From Nageia nagi (lineage: Eukaryota > Pinophyta): 64,000 bases of DNA. The translations under genes and the position numbers were made by a program. The stretch is from assembly GCA_050084985.1 (NCBI GenBank), contig JBITNC010000001.1:63736001-63800000 (forward strand), in the 5' to 3' direction. The notes under the pieces are model-generated. The model ran no database searches, had not been told where the DNA came from, and saw nothing but the letters and a program-made list of their open reading frames with translations. Positions within the stretch are counted from its first letter, which is position 1; each line of letters opens with the position of its first letter. Below are positions 60,801 through 64,000 of this stretch, piece after piece.

Positions 60801-62049
60801 ATCAGCTTCTCGTTCCCTTTCCTTGACCATTCGTGTTGCTGGCTAGTAGAGTGGATAAGGAGTGCATGAAACCTATACAAGCCCAGGAGAGTTGATGTTC
60901 AAACTCTACACCAGTTGGTGAGATATCATACACCTGAGATGAACTCATATACCCTTGGCCATCCTACTTTTTTTTTTTATTTTTCTTTTGTTTTTTTGGC
61001 AACTTTTGTAACCTCGTGACTAGTAGTAGTCAAGAAAGAACCCTTGCTAAGATATTAGACAATCCGAGTCCTTGATCAAATAAATTCAATTTAATATGGT
61101 GACAGCTTTAAGCATCTCAGCCACTCTCTGAGCCCTGTTCCTGACCACCCACGAGAGAGATACCTTTGAGGTAATCAGTCCTCATAGCGGGGGAGAGTAA
61201 CGCCTCCTCACCTGAAGTGTTGGATTCTATGCTAGCCTTGCCATTCATTTGCCTATTCAAAAGGTAGGAAAGAAAAATGTCCCAACATATCCATTGATGA
61301 CCAAAGTAGGTGAATGGGAGTTGACAAGAAAATACCTGTTTACAAATATTTTACTCTAGAAGCCAAAAAAGGCTCTGAATAAGAAAATTGAACATTAGAA
61401 AGTGAAACAGAACCAAATTGAAAGAATATAAAAGAAATGTCTGAGTAACATGTGATAACTTTAAAGAGATCAATGCACGAGGCATAGTAGGATCTATATG
61501 TTGGAGTGCTGAAGATTAGAGGACACAATATTCTCTCGTCAATTAACCTTAAATAGCTGAAACATGATCAGATGATTCTTGTTAAAGAGTGGCTAGTGTT
61601 GCTTCAGTATTGCAGTTTAAGACCATTATACATTTTGTTTGCATAACGGAGAATAGTTACATTGACATATGCAATTGTTTTTTTAAGACTATACTACTCT
61701 TAACTTTTTATGTTTTGTAGGTTCATTACTTCATACAGGATGCTAAAAGGGAAAATTCAAAATATTGATATCTGGGAAATGGAATAAATTTGGTGAAATG
61801 GTGGTATCACATTTAACCAAGTGCATAGTTTGACTTTTCTTGATGACGTCTATGATTATTATTTTTGTCACAATGAAAATGTTAACCAACAATTTTAAGA
61901 ATGAGAGAACAGCGTTCTTTTAGTTATTTTGTGTTCAACACAATTATTATGCATCTTGTGACTTCTTGTAAAATGTTGAAACAGAAATAAAGGAGATGCT
62001 GACTGTTATCTTGCGAGATTTGCAGTTCAGTTCTGCAGTAATTCACCAG
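24820..62049 (+). CDS. ARP9: Actin-related protein 9, 5' part of a split gene (9 coding exons, 3' end outside window)
   Basis: Nine exons join in frame to 274 codons. Coding segments are 24820-24822, 24921-24993, 25097-25224, 25383-25442, 25962-26027, 34078-34174, 42136-42344, 42497-42617 and 61985-62049; every intron is GT-AG. The product starts MDYLKQVVPSQL and has the nucleotide-loop-like block VVINPGSENIRIG, then SFSWTEV, RPIRRGHFN-type (HPIRRGHFNL), IWDWILTDKL, AVLVVSETFDNR and EIKEMLTVILRDL, all hallmarks of plant ARP9. From family knowledge, plant ARP9 is a divergent nuclear actin-related protein of about 600 residues, related to fungal and animal ARP8 and linked to INO80 chromatin remodelling. 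So roughly the N-terminal 45% is here. Intron lengths are 98, 103, 158, 519, 8050, 7961, 152 and 19367 bp. No stop or frameshift is seen, so the gene looks functional. An extra exon hidden in a long intron cannot be excluded, but the phases do not require one. Confidence 0.92.
24921..24993 (+). CDS. ARP9: ARP9 exon 2
   Basis: 73 nt: 24 codons plus one base (phase 1 at the end). It encodes DYLKQVVPSQL then SDRGSNIVVINP. The block after RGSN is the first strand and nucleotide-loop region that is strongly conserved in plant ARP9. Acceptor tgcag, donor gtatgt. Confidence 0.92.
25097..25224 (+). CDS. ARP9: ARP9 exon 3
   Basis: 128 nt. With the carried-over G it encodes GSENIRIGVA, then VVPHCVAVRMK and an acidic-basic stretch ending EKEKWEQ. 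The glycine and IRIG complete the nucleotide-loop motif, and PHCVA matches the family's conserved PHCIA. Donor gtaagt, phase 0. Confidence 0.92.
25383..25442 (+). CDS. ARP9: ARP9 exon 4
   Basis: 60 nt, 20 codons, phase 0 on both sides. It encodes VYKCPVSPSRE followed by an RERED run and AYDA. The ERE-AYD segment matches the family's EREKAYD region. Acceptor ttttag, donor gtaaga. Confidence 0.85.
25962..26027 (+). CDS. ARP9: ARP9 exon 5
   Basis: 66 nt, 22 codons, phase 0. It encodes IKMYFDVESPEYERD and ends SWYRK. This lies in a linker that varies between species; the call rests on the splice signals (ctgcag acceptor, gtatta donor), the open phase-0 frame and position. An 8-kb intron follows. 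Confidence 0.8.
26028..26879. other. Start of ARP9 intron 5, no further feature
   Basis: AT-rich intronic sequence without convincing frames up to the repeat array that starts near 26880. Confidence 0.5.
26880..28300 (+). repeat. Degenerate array with recurring ttttgcac...ggtgcgacca word (upstream region of element A)
   Basis: Eleven copies of a word of the form tttTGCACtcatccaaaAggTGCGaCCa are placed at TGCAC positions near 26900, 27047, 27131, 27219, 27311, 27404, 27739, 27842, 28027, 28162 and 28267. The middle copies are 84-93 bp apart and share a preceding gtcgcatg-tttt segment. Two TATA blocks (27546, 27935) lie inside. It ends just before the ORF start at 28345, so it is probably the promoter/LTR-like leader of that element. 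Confidence 0.8.
27521..27975 (+). promoter_or_regulatory. Duplicated TATA-containing block in element A
   Basis: gcgacacctg (27521) to ctataaaaaggaagtcagcc is echoed 390 bp later by gtgacacctg (27911) to ctataaatacaccctcaccc, each followed by a tttcagt motif. TATAAAAA is at 27546-27553 and TATAAATA at 27935-27942. It looks like a duplicated RNA polymerase II core promoter, as in LTR U3 regions. Confidence 0.55.
28345..31843 (+). pseudogene. Large ORF of unknown transposon-like family, element A (decayed)
   Basis: From ATG at 28345, one frame continues to about 29630, shifts twice by 29900 and returns to 31491. The C-terminus, in another frame, ends with a stop at 31841. Layout: N-terminal globular region (LFNAAMMPFAVPFPDL; FGWKRYVDD), a conserved block (VAKLINLLLRVTG; GRPIQWEG; SKRFYMNSYLVYLLL; VKRISDATVQ; YIRVYGSEEQP; FARQLLFLKELVWKKK), a YDPRG block, an acidic Ser/Glu-rich middle (29990-30900), a basic KKKRR cluster, and a coiled-coil-like C-terminal region (31066-31491: VKRLKKELIASRK; WELMREQLRNEVMEAI; EFTYHYDWLNHALEKC). 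The same blocks recur in order at 56574-60061. No RT, integrase or transposase motif was seen. Ten in-frame stops include eight TAG. A gag-like structural protein is one possibility; the function is unknown. Confidence 0.7.
31844..34077. other. Rest of ARP9 intron 5
   Basis: Possibly the 3' untranslated part of element A, but no second copy of its upstream repeats is present. gatgaggctttactctcg (31950) and gatgaggttttgctttcg (32020) form a short direct repeat. No gene found; an 85-codon frame at 33540-33797 has no recognisable similarity. Confidence 0.45.
34078..34174 (+). CDS. ARP9: ARP9 exon 6
   Basis: 97 nt, phase 0 in and phase 1 out. It encodes PDDSEHISFSWTEVKE followed by a Ser/Thr-rich linker. 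SWTEV corresponds to the conserved NWTEV of plant ARP9. It is isolated between introns of 8050 and 7961 bp. Acceptor gcacag, donor gtaatg. Confidence 0.88.
34175..36104. other. ARP9 intron 6, left part
   Basis: AT-rich intron sequence. At 34681-34699 aactggttattaaccagtt is an almost perfect palindrome next to ggtcaataaccag. No coding feature. Confidence 0.5.
36110..36818 (-). repeat. 3' LTR of the non-autonomous copia element
   Basis: 709 bp. On the minus strand it begins TGTTGGAACTTGATCTC and ends at tgaataatctg (+ strand). It matches 40364-41060 along its length, including caacaatggagcaaaaccaa and ctaacacacca. Confidence 0.93.
36819..36829 (-). other. Polypurine tract
   Basis: The minus strand reads AAGGGGGAGAA directly before the LTR start TGTTGGAA. 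This is the plus-strand primer site of the copia element at 36110-41060. Confidence 0.9.
36960..39452 (-). pseudogene. Long acidic, cysteine-rich repetitive ORF inside the copia element
   Basis: Minus-strand frames at 39452-38820, 38809-38627, 38453-38097, about 38050-37800, 37766-37425 and 37462-36968 appear to be pieces of one protein of about 800 residues, broken by a few stops and shifts. The N-terminal part (LLTACRTAWESWKTLQD) resembles copia gag. Repeats follow: two copies of an 88-codon unit (NSHVACGDDVCDEGAFVEDS; ESAHVGVP; CWLEDHSYGMEMSLTK), then ECLFEDHGMDMCFAKSD, then short ENCFVKN / HCFVKN / DCFVEA / DVCFVE units. No pol domain is present. The product is unknown; the regular Cys-Phe-Val and Asp-Cys spacing suggests it was once a translated repetitive protein. 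Confidence 0.6.
38581..39108 (-). repeat. 264-bp in-frame tandem duplication within the copia ORF
   Basis: Unit 1 is 38581-38844 and unit 2 is 38845-39108, starting agactcatctccattcc and aggctcatctccattcc. They are about 90% identical, and the period is exactly 88 codons, so the frame is kept. Confidence 0.9.
39460..40020 (+). other. Probable nested insertion splitting copia gag
   Basis: The gag frame ends near 40025 and gag-like sequence resumes near 39400, so about 550 bp seem to be inserted. The segment has TATAAAAGG on the + strand near 39558 and looks like a small LTR or other element. Neither ends nor target duplication could be fixed. Confidence 0.4.
40025..40203 (-). pseudogene. copia gag N-terminus
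   Basis: MAINTNCLQLPKFDGRHFDF then WSIKMEILLMGKSLWEIVE and EDGYVEP. LPKFDGxNFxxWSIKME and LWxIVEDGY are the start of copia gag (DUF4219/UBN2). It lies 150 bp inside the primer site, where gag should begin. Confidence 0.9.
40350..40361 (-). other. Primer binding site (initiator tRNA-Met type)
   Basis: The minus strand reads CGTATCAGAGC, matching the TGGTATCAGAGC primer site except at its first bases, two to three bases from the LTR edge at 40364. Confidence 0.88.
40364..41060 (-). repeat. 5' LTR of the non-autonomous copia element
   Basis: 697 bp, TG at 40364 and CA at 41059-41060, colinear with 36110-36818. It lacks a few bases (for example ctgctcctcacc against ctgttaggaaccctcacc). The CTTAT target duplication follows at 41061. 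Confidence 0.93.
41773..41932. repeat. 160-bp inverted repeat, MITE-like hairpin
   Basis: actagcttagatatcttaga at the left end is mirrored exactly (first 21 bases) by tctaagatatctaagctagt at the right. The arms pair, with mismatches, over about 75 bp around a short centre at about 41855. No coding capacity. It lies 200 bp upstream of ARP9 exon 7 inside intron 6. A foldback element or MITE is likely; a target duplication is not clear. Confidence 0.85.
42136..42344 (+). CDS. ARP9: ARP9 exon 7
   Basis: 209 nt; with the carried base it gives 70 codons. A Ser/Glu-rich linker comes first, then DFAFRKVICGDEALRI and IRHPIRRGHFNL ending YYSMSQ. Y/F-R-K-ICG-EAL and PIRRGHFN are landmark ARP9/ARP8-like actin-fold motifs. 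Acceptor cacag, donor gtacaa. Confidence 0.93.
42497..42617 (+). CDS. ARP9: ARP9 exon 8
   Basis: 121 nt, phase 0 in and phase 1 out. It encodes ICDDLYRIWDWILTDKL and AVLVVSETFDNR. The IWDW helix and LVVSETFDN (actin-family LLVxP/SE region) are diagnostic. Acceptor ttatag, donor gtatgt. A 19.4-kb intron follows. Confidence 0.94.
42618..43627. other. Start of ARP9 intron 8
   Basis: AT-rich intronic sequence up to the LINE tail at 43634. No gene seen. Confidence 0.5.
44035..44988 (-). pseudogene. Unassigned ORF between LINE zinc domain and poly(A) tail
   Basis: A single minus-strand frame of about 318 codons with two stops near 44665-44679. Contains WNYELKWGDLDHMAQVTRN, WWKLLETMLLWVIWF, RCWGHNMELSCKVAMDW, EARLSHIYDPHMIMLKHFK and FSFFLLTSVRKLM ending LHQGLIYLMYE, with a basic C-terminus (KEKRSSPRR). 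I do not recognise it as RNase H or another LINE tail domain. The later part vaguely resembles plant transposon gag-like helical domains. It may be LINE-encoded or captured. Confidence 0.55.
45000..45990 (-). pseudogene. LINE ORF2 C-terminus with zinc-binding domain (zf-RVT)
   Basis: The minus strand gives WTSAKGSRYRCTASTRYL, then RRVWARGLTPKISCFAWMAV, CDNLRRRGMAFPNRFVMCGW, EETLVHLLVHCLVASEVW and further WGFWKERNRQIFQD. W-x-P-ISxFxW, NLRxRG, C-x2-C-x-E-x2-x-HLxxxC and FWxERNxRxF are the zf-RVT end of plant LINEs. Confidence 0.9.
46019..46953 (+). repeat. Nested LTR-like insertion in LINE ORF2 (probable solo LTR)
   Basis: It separates two minus-strand LINE ORF2 pieces. It begins tgtttggtgtcgaaggg and ends gggaatattaca. 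TATATAAG lies at 46329-46336, followed by repeated gaaaaccct/gaaacccca words near 46430-46480, as in the LTR at 62838. Several copies of a (g)ggacg(t/c)c-type word also occur. Target duplication not resolved. Confidence 0.6.
46960..47275 (-). pseudogene. LINE ORF2 post-RT segment
   Basis: MMLLGGSKILEIVANKIHQ then ICRNFLWTRREEKKRIHLVAW, EKINNWI and further RIGRPPKGLVFYNDLV. The I-x-K-x-RxFLW-G-EEKK-xHLVxW pattern lies between RT and zinc domain in plant LINEs, fitting its place between 51.3 and 45.9 kb. Confidence 0.85.
47280..48200. other. Left part of a second insertion in the LINE
   Basis: Short minus-strand frames at 47784-47447 (HGCAKMNIAAYMLKNNH; SSEENECSSEMPPDGFKG) are not recognised. 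gtgtgacgtcg (47819) and gtgtgacgttgg (47881) are a short repeat. Probably element sequence, since it splits LINE ORF2. Confidence 0.4.
48225..49215 (+). repeat. Six diverged tandem units with word CCACCTAGGCACACATTTTCC
   Basis: The CTAGG core occurs at about 48241, 48425, 48607 (as ctaga), 48786, 48984 and 49186, a spacing of 179-202 bp. Each unit also has acatgggta, a gaagg/ttgttcttgaaa-gttt segment and aaaatt/catcaa words. The array precedes a TATAAATA at 49941, as the arrays of elements A and B do. Confidence 0.75.
49941..49948 (+). promoter_or_regulatory. TATA box of the insertion at ~47280-51280
   Basis: gtcTATAAATAgaccctagg closes the 48.2-49.2 kb repeat region. It resembles the U3 TATA of a plant LTR element; R/U5-like sequence follows. 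Confidence 0.5.
51289..51492 (-). pseudogene. LINE ORF2 start, endonuclease domain
   Basis: MILLNWNVRSCNGLDRQRAI then VRPNILFVQESKV. (L)xWNxRGxxxxxKxxxI and P-I-xFxQET/SK are the first two motifs of the AP-type endonuclease of plant LINEs. It is cut off after 67 codons by the insertion to its left. Confidence 0.9.
51871..52594 (-). pseudogene. LINE ORF1 (DUF4283 and zinc knuckle)
   Basis: Starts MERPTSKPLPRPPKSWANVV. After a frame break it continues HWKLSGQVDVVVLPQEFLFF, KVLEPGPWLIGRKGMVLKQW, then VIAGIANSIRSFVSIDKV, EARFCINIDI and WNIYGKFDHYVRECT. This is DUF4283 followed by a CCHC knuckle in which Cys residues 1 and 2 are replaced (N, Y). Three frames are needed to read it. Confidence 0.9.
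52670..54800. other. ARP9 intron 8 between LINE and element B
   Basis: AT-rich. No gene or clear repeat. Frames such as 54430-54654 are short and unassigned. Confidence 0.45.
54815..56420 (+). repeat. Array of GCGCAAG / CTTGCGC words (upstream region of element B)
   Basis: At least fifteen occurrences of cttgcgc, gcgcaag or one-base variants in about 1.6 kb, in both orientations, often in the setting aggCTTGCGCtagg or tagCGCAAGcc with nearby cacacc/agacaag words. GC content is well above the surroundings. TATAAAAG at 55685-55692 lies inside. The array ends shortly before the ORF at 56574. Confidence 0.75.
55685..55692 (+). promoter_or_regulatory. TATA box of element B
   Basis: tgccTATAAAAGagaagctctccc, followed by a pyrimidine-rich stretch. 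This is the same arrangement as the TATA blocks of element A. Confidence 0.55.
56574..60061 (+). pseudogene. Large ORF of unknown transposon-like family, element B (decayed)
   Basis: Homologous to 28345-31843 in the same block order. N-terminal LFKAPVIPFIVLF; conserved VSKLISLLSRVLG, GKKIRWG, SKKFYMNSYLVYLLL, VKRISNVAIDD, YIIVYGSQLAP and FLHEHMWKKV; then SYDPKGKMATFMDKY; a Lys/Glu-rich stretch; an acidic middle (58310-58560); and a coiled-coil-like C-terminus (LMKEELKKAFMEAV; NFAFYFDWLKGAIEKC). Several frameshifts and stops break it. A 237-bp unit in the C-terminal part is duplicated. No known enzyme motif. Two independent copies with matching architecture show this was a real protein family. 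Confidence 0.7.
59343..59816 (+). repeat. 237-bp tandem duplication inside element B
   Basis: 59343-59579 and 59580-59816 differ at only about four positions (for example gtgctgg/gtgttgg, gtgcaga/gtgcaaa). The period equals 79 codons, so the frame is preserved. The repeated part encodes the conserved YCINFAFYFDWLKGAIEKC region. Confidence 0.97.
60065..61984. other. Right end of ARP9 intron 8
   Basis: Holds probable 3' sequence of element B (tttatagcctttttggctcatttg near 60368 resembles LTR U3/R text) and plain intron. 60970-61000 is a T-rich run. No coding feature before exon 9. Confidence 0.4.
61985..62049 (+). CDS. ARP9: ARP9 exon 9
   Basis: 65 nt; with the carried G it gives EIKEMLTVILRDLQFSSAV then IHQ, matching the helix after DNR in plant ARP9. 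Donor gttgat, phase 0. The next expected block (a conserved D/E-GLAAVFGNG-like segment) was not found up to 64000, so intron 9 is longer than 1.9 kb. Confidence 0.92.
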
Positions 62050-62837
62050 GTTGATATTTAAACTATTGTCCAATTACTATCATTCATTTATTTGGATATT
62101 TCTTTACACTTGTCAGCGTATTATTCCAGATTTCAATACTTCTGTAAAGATAATATATGTATTTTTTTCAATGGAATCGAAAAAGGTTATTGACAGAACA
62201 GTGGAATGTTTTGAATTTGTTCTTTTTGAATTCTCATTCTTTAGTATTTTACAATTTAGTGCCAAGGCTTCTTATGGATGTTACATACTTGAGTGAGAAA
62301 AAACCTAATTTAAAGCAACATTGGTTTACTTAGAAAAGCATTTTAGAGTTTCATTTTATCCTTGCTGCTTCATTTCCATTTACAGAGAGCAAGATTTTCA
62401 TTTCTTTCCAGTACACATCTTAATTAATTTTGGCTCTTCTTCATCTAATTATAGAAGAGGAAGCCTTCAAAAGCGTCATCTGACATTTAATTAAATAATA
62501 CTTTAATAAATAAAATTTCAAAAAGACGTTCTTAAATAAAACATTAATATTCCATATTATATATGAAATTAAATCTATGATCACGAACTGTCTGTCATTC
62601 TTTTATTTTTTAACCATATAATGCTTTTCAAGAAATGATCAAACACTAAATTCTTTTATCCAAGTTACCTAGATCATAAATTTCACAAGTAAAACACAGG
62701 TTTAGATGGGTGTTTTTATTGTTAACGTAGGCAGTAATTGTTTTAAAGATATAAAAGTTGTTTTTGCCACGGATGAGTTGCTATAGTTTTTGTTCATTGG
62801 CCAGAAGTCAGCTTAAAAGAACCTTGCATATGATGAT
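62050..62837. other. ARP9 intron 9, left part
   Basis: AT-rich intron sequence. An 81-codon frame directly after exon 9 is read-through into the intron without similarity. Confidence 0.5.
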
Positions 62838-64000
62838 TGTAATGTCCCTATCTTGGACGCCCCATTTTATGATAGGAATTTTAGTTTTTAATTAGATTTT
62901 ATAAAATTTAAATATGGCATGAGAAAATGGACATCCCATTTAGGGGAATAATATAATTTTATTTTATAAAATTAAGTTATGATTTTAGCATGTGTTCTCT
63001 TGGATGACTTAAGTGAAGGCATAATGGAAAATTATAACATTGAGTATAAAAGGAGAAATGAGCTCATTCTCATTCGTTCTTGGATTATTATTTCTCTTCT
63101 ATATTGTGGAGTGAGCTGCTATTCTAGCTAGCTTCCCATTCTCTTTTGCAGATGAAACCCTGTAGGAGATAGAGAATCATAGGATGAAAACCCTGTGATT
63201 CTCAAGGATCTAGGGACGAAAACCTTTGGGTTCTTGGAGAACAAGGACGAAAACCCTTGCTTCCTCTTGAAGTGAATTCATACTATGCTGAATTGGAGTT
63301 TGTGTTTCTTAGGTTTTGAAGGAGAGTATTCAGATTTGAGATCTGCATTGTTGGAGACTAGATCTGCATTGTTGGAGACTATATCTGCATTATTGGAGAC
63401 TAGATCTGCATTGTTAGACACCAGGTCTGTATTGTTGGAAACCAGATTTGTATTATTGGTACAAGATCTATATTATTCAGTCTTATATAGCTATTTTGAG
63501 ATTAGTACACTTCAGATTTTGTATCAGATTGGGACGTCCAACCCTAGGGAGCATTTGGAGGGCGTTTGAAGTATTTCACGCCAGAATTCAGTCTTCACCA
63601 TTGGGACATCCAGTTTTGGTGGGGATATCTGCATAGATCAGGACCTTGAAGGCTAGACCAACATTTTTATCATCAATTATGGGCTATTACTTGGACGGCC
63701 AGAGAGTGAAGGTTTAATTTGTTGATCTGAAAGTGAATTAAAGTATTTTTGGACTTGTACATTCCAGATTTATTGCTTCTGGAGAGACGCCCAGTATATA
63801 GGAGTCCAAATCTGCAATTTAGGGGTTTCTACATCAGATTTGAGTGTTCAACATCAGATTTGTGGCTCATAGATCAGACGTCCACCACCTGGTGATTGTG
63901 ATTTGCACTTGAAGGGTTTTAAAAACAGTTCTAATACATCCTTATTGGGACGTTCATCTTTGGAATTCATTTGAGTGTGATCTGCATCAGTATTTGAGTC
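62838..64000 (+). repeat. LTR-like element at window edge
   Basis: Starts TGTAATGTCCCTATC. It has TATAAAAG at 63045-63052, then gatgaaaccct/gacgaaaaccc words (63150-63260) like those at 46.4 kb, a 21-bp tandem array, and about eight scattered copies of a ggacgtcc-like word. It runs off the window. Right end unknown. Confidence 0.55.
63339..63478 (+). repeat. 21-bp tandem repeat, about 6.5 units
   Basis: Unit agatctgcattgttggaga plus ct, decaying towards the right. In one frame it reads RSALLET repeated. It sits in the transcribed part of the LTR-like element. Confidence 0.93.

Noticed and set aside
60830-60930. Possible tRNA-like segment around ggctagtagagtggataagg
   Set aside because: No consistent B-box (GGTTCGAATCC) or cloverleaf stems could be drawn.

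Overview
This is nuclear DNA from a seed plant with a very large, transposon-filled genome. It is AT-rich, introns reach 8 to 19 kb, and most of the sequence is old, decayed retrotransposons (Ty1/copia, Ty3/gypsy, LINE). I suspect a conifer or another gymnosperm, but that is inferred from architecture and no species-specific marker was seen.

One host gene is present. On the + strand, nine coding exons between 24820 and 62049 spell the first 274 codons of actin-related protein 9 (ARP9), a nuclear actin-fold protein related to ARP8 of the INO80 chromatin-remodelling complex. All splice sites are GT-AG and all phases join without a break. The first intron directly follows the ATG. The rest of the gene lies beyond 64000.

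Region by region. 1-4900: minus-strand Ty1/copia element with RNase H, RT, integrase, gag, a tRNA-Met primer site and an LTR. 4989-16626: two related minus-strand LTR sequences with a polypurine tract, gypsy pol and gypsy gag between them, possibly one 11.6-kb gypsy element that later received a copia gag copy (7924-8815) and a copia-type LTR (11655-12098). 17680-18180: LINE ORF1. 18200-20500: AT-rich. 20530-23545: LINE reverse transcriptase, partly present as two tandem diverged copies. 23800-24800: repeats, then the ARP9 promoter.

The long ARP9 introns hold their own cargo. Intron 5 (26028-34077) holds element A: degenerate repeats with a recurring GTGCGACCA word, followed by a decayed ~1,160-codon ORF of a family I do not recognise. 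Intron 6 (34175-42135) holds a well-delimited non-autonomous copia element (36110-41060, both LTRs, target duplication, primer site, polypurine tract) carrying a cysteine-rich repetitive ORF instead of pol, and a separate hairpin of MITE type. Intron 8 (42618-61984) holds a LINE (43634-52659) split by LTR-like insertions, then element B, a second member of the unknown family. Intron 9 runs into another LTR at the window edge.

Most interesting: the unknown two-member ORF family with repeat-studded upstream regions, the excess of TAG stops that suggests decay by cytosine methylation at CAG sites, the non-autonomous copia element with its Cys-Phe-Val repeat protein, and the isolated ARP9 start codon. 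There is no operon and no sign of genes working together beyond the single split gene.
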